The notes beneath the pieces are model-generated. The model was not told the origin of the DNA. It saw only the letters and a list, made by a program, of their open reading frames with translations, and ran no database searches. From Nonomuraea spiralis (GTDB lineage: Bacteria; Actinomycetota; Actinomycetes; Streptosporangiales; Streptosporangiaceae), in assembly GCF_014648435.1 (NCBI RefSeq), contig NZ_BMRC01000025.1:1-64000 (forward strand): 64,000 nt of DNA, read 5' to 3'. Made by a program: the position numbers and the translations under genes. Positions 17,276-27,116 of this stretch are shown here, one piece after another (the stretch's first letter is position 1; every line of letters begins with the position of its first letter).

Positions 17276-17986
17276 GTGGGAAGCACGGGAGGACGCCGAG
17301 AACGGCTGCGGGCCGAGACGACAGCGGAGATCAAGCAGGTCTCGCTCAGGCTGATGGCCTCGGGCGGACCCGACGCGATAACGCTGCGGGCCATCGCCCG
17401 CGAGATGGGCATGACCGCCAACGCCATCTACGGCTACTTCGCCACCCGCGACGACCTGGTCACCACGCTGATCAACGAGGTGTACACGGCGCTGGCCGAC
17501 GCGGTGGACACCGCATGGGCCAACGCCCCTGCTGCGGATCCGGCCCATCGGATCCAGACGTGGGCGCGAGCCTTCCGGGACTGGGCTCTGGCCAATCCCG
17601 AGGGATTTCGCCTCATCTATGGCGACCCCGTGCCCGGCTACCAAGCCCCCGAGGGCGGCGCCGCCCCGGACGCTGCGCACCGCGTCTGCACAGGCATCGC
17701 CGCCCTCGCGGACGCCGCCTGGCCGCACGCCGAGCACCTTTACGCGGACAGCGACTTCCAGTGGCCCGACTTCGACGGCGGGCTTCTCAGTAAGGTTCGC
17801 CCGGCATTCCCCGACCTGCCGCCGGCCGGCGTGGCACTCGCACTGCGCATTTGGGGCCACCTGCACGGCCTGGTGTCACTGGAGATCTACGGACACCTGC
17901 AGACCCAGACGATCAGCCCCGGCAAGCTCTTCCAAGAAGAACTGACCCAGCTCGTCCGGTCGCTGGGCATCAAGTCCGAGGGGTGA
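17276..17986 (+). CDS. TetR/AcrR family transcriptional regulator
   Basis: A 236-residue TetR regulator. The DNA-binding domain is RLRAETTAEIKQVSLRLMAS then LRAIAREMGMTANAIYGYFA. The C-terminal part (WARAFRDWALANPEGFRLIY and GVALALRIWGHLHGLVSLEI) is the TetR_C_13/WHG-type domain common in actinomycetes. GTG 17276 is preferred because it begins just before the basic arm. GTG 17267 is also in frame, and neither has a strong ribosome site. It is divergent from the NAD(P)-binding/SnoaL operon it likely represses. Confidence 0.85.
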   Translation: MGSTGGRRERLRAETTAEIKQVSLRLMASGGPDAITLRAIAREMGMTANAIYGYFATRDDLVTTLINEVYTALADAVDTAWANAPAADPAHRIQTWARAFRDWALANPEGFRLIYGDPVPGYQAPEGGAAPDAAHRVCTGIAALADAAWPHAEHLYADSDFQWPDFDGGLLSKVRPAFPDLPPAGVALALRIWGHLHGLVSLEIYGHLQTQTISPGKLFQEELTQLVRSLGIKSEG

Positions 17987-18139
17987 CGGCCCTCGACAGC
18001 GGGAAACTGCCGGATGGCGATCTGGTCCGGGACGTCGCCATGCTCCCATTCCTCACTGACCACCCTGGCGGGATCGCCATGGTGGACGAGCGGAAGACCA
18101 CACTGGAGCACGGCCCGACAAAGCTCTGTCCGGCGAACA

Positions 18140-18295
18140 CTGGCGCAGCCCGAGTCCAAGGTCGCGTTGTACGCGGCGATCCGCCGTGATTTTCGAGCGG
18201 GGCTGTCTATGCGGGCCACCCAAAGCAAGGACGACGTGGGCTTCCGCACGGTGGGGAAAGATCGGCCGGGAACCGTTGAGCACGCGCGTTCCTGA
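18140..18295 (+). pseudogene. IS21-family transposase N-terminal fragment
   Basis: The frame reads ESKVALYAAIRRDFRAGLSM then RATQSKDDVGFRTVGKD, matching the HTH-containing start of IstA-type transposases (VELYAAIRRDxRxGMSxRxLxRKxxVxxRTV). The catalytic DDE domain and IstB are absent, and the frame stops after 51 codons. The 150 bases on its left, down to the TetR gene, hold nothing I recognise. Confidence 0.55.
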
Positions 18296-18309
18296 CATGA
18301 GCGATCGTC

Positions 18310-18513
18310 GTGACTCCCGGCCGCCCACTTGCCATGAAGCCGAGTGAACACGTCCTGCACCACGTCTTCGGCCGTCTTGTGATCGCCGACGAGCAGCACC
18401 GCGAACCGCACAAGACTGAGCCGATGCAGGCGAAAGAAGGCGACCAGGTCAGCATCAGGGATGCGGCTGGCGGAGCGGATACTTTCGGTGCCGGCTCCGC
18501 CGGCCGCAGGATT
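18310..18513 (-). pseudogene. ECF sigma factor, region 2 fragment
   Basis: The minus-strand frame reads IPDADLVAFLRLHRLSLVRF, AVLLVGDHKTAEDVVQDVFT, RLHGKWAAG, a clear sigma-70 region 2 of the ECF type. Similarity ends there. Region 4 is absent and the frame wanders on without homology. No start codon exists in frame, because a TGA lies at 18514-18516 just upstream. The fragment sits next to the S8 protease gene that an intact ECF sigma gene flanks on its other side, so it may be a remnant of a duplicated sigma locus. Confidence 0.65.
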
Positions 18514-18670
18514 TCACTGTCCATGATCTATGAACGCCCGGCCCCTGCCGATCCGCTGCTTCTCCACGTCGGAGATCCGGAGAAAGATCCAGTCCACCCC
18601 CGGTCAGGATCGTTTTCGCCCAGCATGTTCAAGCGAGGGGTCTTGGTGCGGACGAGCCGGGCCTGCGAGG

Positions 18671-21600
18671 TCAGCCCGGGCCGACGGCGTAAGCTCGGGT
18701 GATCGTCTGGGCCAGGGTGGTGCCGGACGTGCCGTGGGCAGTAGCCCTCAGCGAGACGAACCCGGGCGTGCGCGGGTTCGATATCGTGGCGGTCCATCCC
18801 GTGGCGGTGCGCTGGGCCGGGATGGTACGCCAGCTCGTGCCGTCGTCGGAGGAGAGCTCCAGCTTGAGCGTGGAGGGAGTGCCCTCGACCCTGATGGGCA
18901 GTTCGGTCAGTGAGCCGGGTCTGGCGCGGTTGAGGTCGTCGAGTCCGCGGGGCGCGTAGCGCACCGCCATCAGTGGTAGCGGCCGCTCCGCTTCCGTGCG
19001 CGCTGACCGGAAGGTCCACACGCTTTCCACCGCCGTGGACAGCGCGGAGTAGGGCGCTTGCCTGCGCAGGGACGCCCGCAACGTGTAGAGGCTCGATTCC
19101 GCCGGCAGCGCGGCTTGGAGGCGGCAGGTTTCCCACTGGTCGAGCGCACAGCCGGCGAGGGGTGTCTCGGTGAGCACGTGCCCGTTCCGGCTGAGGGTGG
19201 CGGTGCCCGTGGCCGCGCTGTCCGCTCCGACCCTGCCAGGGACGGGGTCGGTGAACAGCCCGGCGGTGGAGAAGGTCAGCGTATCCCCGGTACGGCTGCC
19301 GCGAATCCCGGCTGTCGCGGGACCGGTCACCGCGGCGTTCCAGGTTTGCCGGGTATGCTGTCCGGGCTTCATGGCTTGGCCATCGTCGGCGAGCATATAC
19401 GTGCCGAGTTCGAGCATGCTTTCCCAGATCAGGCCGGGCGTGCGGTAGTAGGTGAGCGTACCGGGCAGGTCCAAGTCCTGGCGTGGCGAGGCCAGGGGCA
19501 CCGGCCAGTCGTCGCGGAAGCGTGGGCCGCTGAGGGGCAGGCCGGTGGCCGCCATGGCGGACGCGCGGAAGGTCGCGCTCACCGTGGCGAGGTCCTTGCG
19601 CCTGGCGGCGTAGGTGGGATCTTCGGGTAGGCCGCCGGCGCGGTGGTCGGCGAGGTCGTACAGGTACGGGCTCGGCACGACGTCCTTGCTGAACCAGATG
19701 GTCCGCAGCAGGTAGCGCAGGCCCTCCTGGCGTGAAGGGACGATGAAGAGCCTGGTGTTGGGGTCCTCGCTCGACCAGTTCGCGATACCCCAGGCGCCGT
19801 GTGCCAGGCTCAGCAAGTGGCCGCGTCCGGGGGCCGCGCTCGGATCGTCCAGCGTGACCCGTACCGGATTGCCCTTGCGTGCGTCCACGACCACCTGCTG
19901 GTCGCGATCGGCGATGCGCACCGCGGTGTGCGCGAAGGTCTTGCCGTACGCCCGCTCGCTGAAGTTGGCGTAGACATCCCACTCACCCACGGGCAAGCGG
20001 GCCTTGCCGATGCCGTCCTGGACGGCGAGTTCGTGGACGACGCCGGTCTTCGGGTCGTACAGCTCGACGTACGGATGGGCGGGGTTGCCGTCCCTGCCGA
20101 TGACGCTCACGGTGAGGTTGTACGACTCCGGCTCGACGTACGCGCCGGCCGACGTGCGGATCACGCTCTGGCCGGACCTGGCGGTGATGATGCCGGGGTA
20201 GTCGCCCGGCGCTTTCTGGCGGGCATCGATGGTGAGGGTGAGCGATGCCTCGCCTTTCGCGGGCACTTCCAGCCGTTGGGTGGACAGCTTCAGCGTCTCC
20301 CCTTCGGCGGCCAGGTCGATGATGGCCGGGGTGTCTGCGGTGTTGGCGTAGGTGAGTGTTCTGGTGGCCAGCCGCTCATCCGGGCCGTTCCAGGGGAAGG
20401 TGGCCCACAGATCGCCCGGTAGGGCCACTATCTGCTGGTCGACGGCGCGGCTACGTCCACCCGGCCGGTGCCTTGCTGGTACGGCGTCGCGCCGGCCGAG
20501 GGCGCGGCGCTGCCGATGAGCGCCGCCTTGAGCTGCCGGCCGGTCCATTCGGGGTGCTTCTGGGCCAGGATCGCGGCGGATCCCGTCACATGGGGCGCGG
20601 CCATCGAGGTGCCGCTGAGCGTCTGGTAGCCGCCACCGGGTGCCGCGGCGACGATGTCCACGCCCGGCGCGGTGATGTCCGGCTTGATCGCATGATCGCC
20701 CTGCCGCGGTCCCCAGCTGGAGAAGTCGGCGATCCGGTCCGACCTGTCGACCGCGCCGACGGTGAGAGCGGCGTCGGCGCTGCCGGGGCTCGAAATTGTG
20801 CCGGGCCGGCCACTGTTGCCGGCGGAGATGACGAACAGCGTGCCCGTCCGCTCCGACAGGGAATTTACGGCCTCTTCCAGGGGGTCGAGCTCCAGCGTGT
20901 CGGGCCCGCCGAGACTCATGTTGACGATCTTGGCCTTGACTTCGAGGGCGGCCCATTCCATGCCCGCCAGGACGGCAGAGTCGGCGATACCGTCGGCACC
21001 GCCGACCTTGCCGATGGCCAGCTTGGCGTCGGGCGCGACGCCCCGGTATTTCTCTCCGGCTCCGGCGACGGTCGAGGCGACGTGGGTGCCATGGCCGAGG
21101 GTGTCGCGGATGTCAGGGTCCTCACTGAAGTTGCGTTCGTAGGCCACTGTCCCCTTCAGATCTGGATGGTCGGGGTCGTAGCCGGAGTCGAGTACGGCCA
21201 CGGTGACGCCCTTGCCGGTCAGGCCGAGCTCCCAGGCCGTGGTCGCTCCGATCTGCTTGACGCTCTGATCGAGGTCGAAGGAGCGGCGGCCGTCCAGCCA
21301 GAGTTTCGTGTTCCCGGTGCCGAGGGCGCGGGCGCCGCTGGTCAGGTCCTTCCACGTCTGGCCCGCGCTTTCCTTCGGCACACGCAGCGTGGTCATGCCG
21401 GCGCCGGCAAGCCGCCGGGCCTGGCGGGCGGCCGCGGGAATCTGCGCCGACTGGGCGATCAGAGGGATGTCGGATCTGCGGGCATCGTCATAGCGCCAGG
21501 CCAGCAGCTGGGTGACGTCGAACAACCGCCGGTCGAGCGCGCCTCCGACCACCAACGGGCGGGCGTCGGACGGAATCACGTACAGATGCCCTTGGCGCAT

Positions 21601-21798
21601 CTGGCTGGTGAAGTCCACCCGCCGGCCAGGACCGGGGACGACGCGGAAACCGTTGCCGGCGACCATCACCCGGTCGCCGGTGATCAATGTCACACTGCTC
21701 GACGTGCCGGTGCCGACGGGCGCGGCCGATGAGGGTGTGGGGATGGTAGCGGCCGCTCCCGCCAGCAGGACGGCCATGAGCGCGTTGCGTAAGTTCAT
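18671..21798 (-). pseudogene. Secreted S8 (subtilisin-like) serine peptidase with a one-base frameshift
   Basis: An approximately 1040-residue extracellular protease split by a frameshift. From ATG 21798 it has a signal peptide (LRNALMAVLLAGAAATIPTP, then SSAA), a propeptide, and the S8 domain with Asp in VAVLDSGYD (about 202), His in GHGTHVAS (about 236) and Ser in SGTSMAAPH (about 395). The frame ends prematurely after GTGRVDVAAPSTSR. Restoring one base in the GCCGCGCC run near 20443-20452 gives GRVDVARAVDQQIVALPG and continues through beta-rich C-terminal domains to YAVGPG at 18671. The single lesion suggests a recent mutation or sequence error. It is divergent from an ECF sigma operon. 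Confidence 0.85.
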
Positions 21799-21920
21799 CG
21801 TGGGCCTCTCGGGCACGGGAAGATTGGCTGGCCTGTTGTTGCCCGCAGGTCCTGGACGGGTTCACGCACCGGGCGCATGGCTGTCGAGAACTCGATTCGT
21901 CCCATCGGGAAACAGCAGGC

Positions 21921-22511
21921 ATGACACGAACCCCACCGGAGGAGATGGTCGAGGCGGACGACGCCGAGCTCATCCGCCGGTCAATCGACGACCCGGAGCA
22001 GTTCGCCGGCGTGTTCGACCGGTATGTCGAGCAGATCCACCGCTATGCCGCGCGGCGGTTGGGCGTGCAGGCCGCCGACGACATTGTGGCGGAGACGTTC
22101 CTGACCGCCTTCCGCTCCCGCGCCTCCTACGATCACGCGCAGCCGCTGGCCAGGCCGTGGCTGTACGGCATCGCGACCAACCTCATCGCCAGGCAGCGAC
22201 GTGGCGAGGAGCGGTTCCTGCGGGCGCTGGCGCGCACCGGCGTGGAGCCGCCGCCTGAGTCGATGGCTGACGCGGTGATCGAGCGCGTGGCCGCGCAGGC
22301 CGAGGACCGCCGGCTAGCGGGGGCGCTGACGGGCCTGGCCAGCGGTGATCGCGACGTGCTGCTGCTGGTGGCGTTGGGAGAACTGGCCTACGACGAGGTG
22401 GCGCAGGCGCTCGACATCCCGATCGGGACCGTGCGCTCGCGCTTGCACCGGGCCCGCAAACAAGCGCGGGCCACCCTCGGCACCGGCCATCACACGAGAG
22501 AGGATGCATGA
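21921..22511 (+). CDS. ECF-type RNA polymerase sigma-70 factor
   Basis: A 196-residue ECF sigma factor with region 2 (FDRYVEQIHRYAARRLGVQA, then DDIVAETFLTAFRSR) and region 4 (LLLVALGELAYDEVAQALDI, then PIGTVRSRLHRARKQ). ATG 21921 is used. An internal ATG at 21945 has GGAGGAG directly against it, too close to be the better site. The next gene overlaps its stop, so the pair is translationally coupled. It belongs to the group paired with CU044_5270-type membrane proteins, which probably act as regulators or anti-sigma-like partners (inference). Confidence 0.92.
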   Translation: MTRTPPEEMVEADDAELIRRSIDDPEQFAGVFDRYVEQIHRYAARRLGVQAADDIVAETFLTAFRSRASYDHAQPLARPWLYGIATNLIARQRRGEERFLRALARTGVEPPPESMADAVIERVAAQAEDRRLAGALTGLASGDRDVLLLVALGELAYDEVAQALDIPIGTVRSRLHRARKQARATLGTGHHTREDA

Positions 22512-23473
22512 TGGATGACTTCGGACGGTTCCTCGAGGCCACCCCGGCGATCACCGGTGAGGCGAAGGAGGCGGCGCGCACCCAGTTGCTGCAGGCCATC
22601 CGTGAGCCGGTCCCCATGTCGCCGATGCCCCCGCTGATGACCCCGCCGAGGCGGCGCAGGCCGCGCCTGGCCTGGCGTCTGGCGCTGGCTGCGTCGGTCG
22701 CGCTGGCCGTCGGCGCGGGCGTCCTCGTGGTGCGCGGCGATGAACAACCTGCCACCACCCCGGTCGCCAGCGTTCGGGATCTCGGCGACAAGGCGGCCAG
22801 GAGCGCCGAGACCGACCCGTACGAGATCACGCCGTCGCCGGGCCGCTGGCTGTACGTGAAGCAGACGATCGCTCCGCTCCGCAAGGAGCCGGAGCCCGAG
22901 GTGGATCGCGACAAGCGCATGACTCTTGAGACGTGGCACAGCTTGGACGGCAAGCAGATCGCGTTGGACAACGGACGGGGCAAGCTCGTCACGAACGAGT
23001 TCGGCCCCGGCGTCACGGGCGCGGACCTGGCCAGGGCGCCGGTCACCCCCGAGGAAATGATCGCCAGGATCGGGGCGAGCGTCGATGCGACCCCGGTGAC
23101 AGAGTTCGACGACGCGACCAGGCAGGAGCGGATCTTCCGGACGATCTCCCAGTTGCTGGGCGAGCAGCCATTGGTCGCCGACGTGCGGGCCGCGTTGTTC
23201 CGCGCGCTGCCCATGATCCAGGGGGTTTCGGTCAAGCAGGACGCGATCGACGCGGCAGGCCGTCGCGGGGTCGCGTTCGGCTACACGGGAGCCTGGGAGC
23301 GCTCCGAGATCATTGTGAGCGCGCAGGACTACCGGTTCTTGGGGACGTATGGCGAGACCGTCGCCGATCGCACGTTCCCAATCAGCAAGATGATGGTCAG
23401 GGCAGGCACGCCGACGGTGTGGACCGCGAACATGGAGAGCCAGGTTGTCGATAGGCCGGGGGACCGGCCGTAG
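22508..23473 (+). CDS. CU044_5270 family membrane-anchored protein
   Basis: A 321-residue protein with a roughly 50-residue cytoplasmic N-terminus, one transmembrane helix (RLALAASVALAVGAGVLVV, about residues 57-75) and an extracytoplasmic domain containing RWLYVKQTIAPL and a C-terminal YTGAWERSEIIVSAQDYRFL segment typical of this actinomycete family. The start overlaps the sigma-factor stop (ATGA). The topology and coupling resemble anti-sigma factors, but no zinc-binding HxxxCxxC motif is present. A perfect 15-bp hairpin 90 bases later ends the operon. Confidence 0.85.
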   Translation: MMDDFGRFLEATPAITGEAKEAARTQLLQAIREPVPMSPMPPLMTPPRRRRPRLAWRLALAASVALAVGAGVLVVRGDEQPATTPVASVRDLGDKAARSAETDPYEITPSPGRWLYVKQTIAPLRKEPEPEVDRDKRMTLETWHSLDGKQIALDNGRGKLVTNEFGPGVTGADLARAPVTPEEMIARIGASVDATPVTEFDDATRQERIFRTISQLLGEQPLVADVRAALFRALPMIQGVSVKQDAIDAAGRRGVAFGYTGAWERSEIIVSAQDYRFLGTYGETVADRTFPISKMMVRAGTPTVWTANMESQVVDRPGDRP

Positions 23474-23565
23474 GGGAACAGACACGACGCAGAATGATGC
23501 GGTCCATTGCTCGACGCGACGAGGCGTAGTCATGTCGGACGACACTTGATTGCCACGGGAGCCCA

Positions 23566-23599
23566 ACGATGGGCGCGGCCACCAGGCCGCGCCCATCGT
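23566..23599 (+). terminator. Intrinsic terminator-like hairpin after the sigma operon
   Basis: Arms ACGATGGGCGCGGCC (23566-23580) and GGCCGCGCCCATCGT (23585-23599) form a perfect 15-bp stem with a four-base loop ACCA. There is no U-run, as is common in actinomycetes. Confidence 0.85.
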
Positions 23600-24141
23600 C
23601 ATTGCTGGGTCAGTCCTGCGATGCGGTTTCGGCTCGCCTCTTCCGAGCGGGCTCAGTCACCCGGCATCCAGGGCCCCGACGCACAAGAACACATCCACCA
23701 ACTCCGCAATGCACTGTCCACACTCATCGCCAAACACGGCTGGACTACCAGGGACGAGCCCCGCTGACCAGCGCCTTATGACCAGGACCCCGGTCCAGGC
23801 ACGGTCCGTACTCGCCACAGGTCATATCGTCCATCCGTTTGCTCCCCCCGATGAGTTCATGACCTGACCAGCGCAGATGATCAGGACACCCTTGTCCGGG
23901 GATGCCGCACAATGGCCGCGCGGCTGCTCGTGGTGATCAGTTCTGGGATGAACTGGATCACGGCGATGCGGCCGTCTTCGCGTACGTCGAGTCGCGGAAT
24001 CGCGATCAACGACCATGCGCAAGCCGCGCACGATCACCATCCGTCACTGCTTCACGGAGCCTGATCCAGATCCCGACCACAGAGAGAACCTCAGATGAGG
24101 AGCTCGAACACCGGCCGAGGTGGCGCCGCGGCGAGAGCCCC
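23600..24141. other. Non-coding or unrecognised gap
   Basis: About 540 bases without a supportable gene. Short frames such as the one ending near 23767 (HIHQLRNALSTLIAKHGW) have protein-like runs but no start, ribosome site or family I recognise. They may be relics. Confidence 0.45.
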
Positions 24142-24627
24142 CTAATGGATGGGCGTACCGGTTGCCTGTGCTTGTCGGCGGGCGTCGTCTGCGGGGCTTC
24201 CGAACGGGCTTCCACCGCCAACCTCCAGGTAGTCGCGCAGACTCGTCATGTAGTGCTGCCAGCTGCGGCTGCACATGCCGAAGCACTCCAGGTCCTCACT
24301 CAGACCTCGATGGCGGAAGACGAGCTCAGATGTGTCGCCGTCGACCGGGGTGATGGTGAACGTGGGCCTGGTGCCGACCCAGTCGGGCAGGAAGGGGCAG
24401 TCGATGACGGTCCATCGCACCGACGTCGGCCGGGTCGCCTCCTCGACGCGGATCACGAGTGGCTCGGGGGCGTTCATGAGGAACTGGAGCTCGCCGCCGG
24501 TCGCTCCTGATCCGGTCGCCGGGTTCCACCATGCCGCGAGCCCCGTGATGGTGGTGAGCGCCTCGAAGAGGACGTCAGGAGAGGCTTTCACCCGTACGGT
24601 CGTCTGGTAGTCCGCAGTGCTTGTCAT
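24142..24627 (-). CDS. SRPBCC (AHSA1-like) domain protein
   Basis: A 161-residue START/Bet v1-fold protein. Family features are TVRVKASPDVLFEALTTITG with AWWNP shortly after, and the C-terminal helix around WQHYMTSLRDYLEVGGGSPF. The hydrophobic pocket of such proteins binds lipophilic ligands, and AHSA1-like actinomycete members are often paired with ArsR regulators. ATG 24627. A second, truncated SRPBCC gene lies 57 bases upstream on the same strand, so this gene is probably second in that operon. Confidence 0.85.
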   Translation of the reverse strand: MTSTADYQTTVRVKASPDVLFEALTTITGLAAWWNPATGSGATGGELQFLMNAPEPLVIRVEEATRPTSVRWTVIDCPFLPDWVGTRPTFTITPVDGDTSELVFRHRGLSEDLECFGMCSRSWQHYMTSLRDYLEVGGGSPFGSPADDARRQAQATGTPIH

Positions 24628-24684
24628 GGGCAGGTCCTTCAGTTCGAATGCTGGTTGTTGTGGCGCGGAACAGGGGCAGGCCCG

Positions 24685-24936
24685 TCAAGGTCGGCAAGAT
24701 CGGGTAGCCGCCAGGGGAACCCGTACACCACCGGCTCCCCCGGCCCGTTCGACCCGCATGTCAACAGCGAGCCCGCTCCTGACTGTCATCTGGGCAACTC
24801 CGCCGAGTCGCAGGTCGATTGCCACCCTTTCCTCGAGCTGGGACGACCGGCCTTCGGATGTGGTGAGCGCGACCCGCACCTGCTCAGGAGGGCTCGTGAG
24901 CTCCACGCTCCGCTCGATCCAGTCGGGGAATGCCAT
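24685..24936 (-). pseudogene. SRPBCC domain protein, C-terminally truncated
   Basis: Only about 83 residues remain. The first 45 (FPDWIERSVELTSPPEQVRV, ALTTSEGRSSQLEERVAIDL) match the start of AHSA1-like SRPBCC proteins (DWIERSVELxAPPExVWxALTTxEGLSxWFGE). The key Trp/Phe positions are altered (SSQLEE) and the last 80 residues of the domain are lost, with an Arg/Gly tail in their place. ATG 24936 lies behind GGAGG and a good promoter, so a short protein may still be made. The ArsR gene that normally neighbours such genes is missing here. Confidence 0.6.
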
Positions 24937-24951
24937 CACAGCCTCCAGCGA

Positions 24952-25000
24952 ATAGCAACCAATTGGTTGCTATAATATGGCAAGCAGTCGGTTGCATCAA
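24952..25000 (-). promoter_or_regulatory. Promoter with a perfect 22-base palindromic operator for the SRPBCC pair
   Basis: Minus-strand -35 TTGATG (24995-25000) and -10 TATTAT (24972-24977) are 17 bases apart. A perfect palindrome at 24952-24973 (half-site ATAGCAACCAA followed by its reverse complement) starts at the -10 and covers the transcription start. This is a typical repressor position. No regulator gene is adjacent, so the site is orphaned or served in trans. Confidence 0.8.
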
Positions 25001-26185
25001 GGTCTAGCAGTGGCTCCCCCGCCGGGCCCTGGAGAGGCGGATCTCCCCCCTCTCCGGCAGACCGCGGCCCTTCCCAAGGAAGACCAGGTACCGCCAAGGA
25101 ACAAAAGGCCGCAGCAACCACGGCACGGGCAGCGGAGCGAGGCGGTGAGCCCACCGCCCTCTGCGGCACAGGAACCGCCCACCGCCACCCCGGACACAAC
25201 CCCACCAGCAACAGGCGGATCCGGCAGCCTGGTCACACCCCTCGCCAGGATCTCCATCCAGCCCTTGCAACGATCCGACCGGCCGCGGGCGACACCAAGC
25301 CAACCCCCACACCACAAGCCAACCGAACCACCCGAAACGAACACATAGACCAGCCCGCTGCCTACACCCGCCCTCGGCCCGGGCCCGCGGCAGACCGACA
25401 CCTTCCACGACAGCGTCATCGCCGGACGCCTCGGCCTGGGCAACGCCTCCCGCACCCTGCCGTACGTGCTCGGCGCCGGCCATCCGGCCTCCGACCCCAA
25501 CCCCAACTCCGCAGCCACCACCCGGCCCGCAGGCCCGATCACCCCGTCCGACACGATCACGGCGGCATAGCAGGACACCCATCCCTCCAGAACCTGCCCA
25601 GATCGATCGACACTCCCGCACCACGATCGGCCCATCAACACCACACTCGCCGCACACGCCAGGGTCACCTCTGAAGCCCAACGTGCCGCTAGCGGCTCAT
25701 GCCGCTCCGGGGGGAACCGTTTCTTGCATCCGCTGCACGAGGCTCTCCTTGCACCCCTGAGGTGATTGCTCTCTTTGGTGAGCGAGTACGGGCGAAGCCC
25801 GTTCCGCTAATTGTTTGATGAGTGTTCAATGTTCACCAAACCAGCGCCTTTACAATGTAGATCACGTCTGTCGGCAGTCCGAGACAGACGAGGACTGCTC
25901 GAGGCCTGGCAGCCGGTGGTGGAGACCATCCTGCCGATGCCAGACGATGAGATGGGCGGGATGCTGCGCGAGCGGATCGGCATGCACCGGCTGCGGGACC
26001 GCCTGTTGGACCCGCAGCCCTCCTACACCCTCTGCGCCGGTTCACCCCGAATAGTTGGATCCGTACGCATCTCGGCCTTCGCACTTGCATGACCGCGGAC
26101 GCGAGGGACTGATGAAGTCCGCCGCCAAAGAACACTGGCTCTACATCACAATGGCGGTTGTTGATTCAGACATGGGAGCCATAGC
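25001..26185. other. Long gap without recognisable genes
   Basis: About 1.2 kb. The left half (to about 25,690) is extremely G/C-skewed, with Pro/Thr-rich frames on the plus strand and Gly/Arg-rich frames on the minus strand, and no motif. A plus-strand run near 25,890-26,040 (LLEAWQPVVETILPMPDDEM, RERIGMHRLRDRLLDPQPSY) looks like a real protein fragment of unknown family. It has no start and no continuation. Confidence 0.45.
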
Positions 26186-26685
26186 GTGAATCTCGACAAG
26201 ACGGTTCACCCAAGGACGATGATCAATGTCCTCAAGTGCACATCGCTGGCGTTGTCCACACTGTTCACCCCTTCAGGATGTGGAACTCGGTGGTTTCCCA
26301 ACCGGTCAGAGATGGAAACGGCCGCCATCGATCAAGTTCGTGAAATCGGCGAGACGCCGGGCACAGGTCAATGCCGAACTCACATATGACGGTACAGTTC
26401 AAGTCGTGGACATCGTATTGCTAGATGTCGGCGCGGCGACCTCCGACGAGGCACTGAAAGTTGCACACAATCCTTTGCTGCAGCGAGGATGGCGAGACAG
26501 AGGAACAGGGCCGAATTTTATTCAGATGACATCCCCGAAATGGGAGCAAGTAGCCCTGTCAATCGACCCCACAAGTCAACTTCACCCCCTTAAGTGCAGT
26601 TGGATTCCAAAACCGAGCAATGCTGCGATCCGGATCATCCAGAATCAACGGCTACGTAGTCATAGATCTATCTAAGATGGCCTAA
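26186..26685 (+). pseudogene. Putative lipoprotein gene with two same-direction frameshifts
   Basis: Three consecutive frames read as one protein. From GTG 26186 or ATG 26219 there is a lipoprotein-type signal (INVLKCTSLALSTLFTPSGC) to GETPGTGQ. The next frame continues VNAELTYDGTVQVVDIVLLD to SIDPTSQ. The third frame gives FTPLSAVGFQNRAMLRSG and SRINGYVVIDLSKMA before a TAA at 26683-26685. Each break is a +1 shift (near 26365-26372 and 26578-26583). GC content is lower than in neighbouring genes. The family is not recognised. It is a decayed gene, or less likely one needing programmed shifts. Confidence 0.5.
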
Positions 26686-27116
26686 TCGCCTTTGGTCCCC
26701 CACTCTGACGGGGAGCCGGGCTCTCGGTGGTGGAAGTGGGCTGTGCAGCAGTTCGCTTCTGTCACCGAAGGTGCGCCGGCGGTGGTGACTCAACGCTCTT
26801 GGGGTTGCTCACCCACTACCTCGGCGAGCACAGCCCGACCAACGCCGAGCGCGGGCGTCTGGCCGCCTCACTGGCAGGCGTTGCGTCAAACGACACCTAC
26901 TTCAAACGAGCAGTCGTGCATTGAATGTCGAGCAATTGGCCGACGGCTTGCACGACAGACTTCGGAACACGGCCGGATCAACATCAGGGCGTCCACTCAT
27001 CCCGCTTCTGAGAGAGCAGCCGTGATCAACAATTGCACAGCTGAGCTCGAGGGCGGGAGCACTCACCACGGATGGAGCTTCCATCCCGTGTAGAACACGC
27101 AGAAAGGGCTCAGATC
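26686..27116. other. Gap without supportable genes
   Basis: A short plus-strand stretch (LLGLLTHYLGEHSPTNAERG, RLAASLAGVASNDTYFKRAV) is protein-like but has no start, ribosome site or family assignment. The rest shows nothing. The segment ends in the leader of the secreted protein at 27117, where AGAAAGGG serves as ribosome site. Confidence 0.45.

Noticed and set aside
25004-25681. Gly/Cys/Arg-rich 225-codon minus-strand frame
   Set aside because: No start context, motif or neighbour support. It looks like skewed non-coding sequence.
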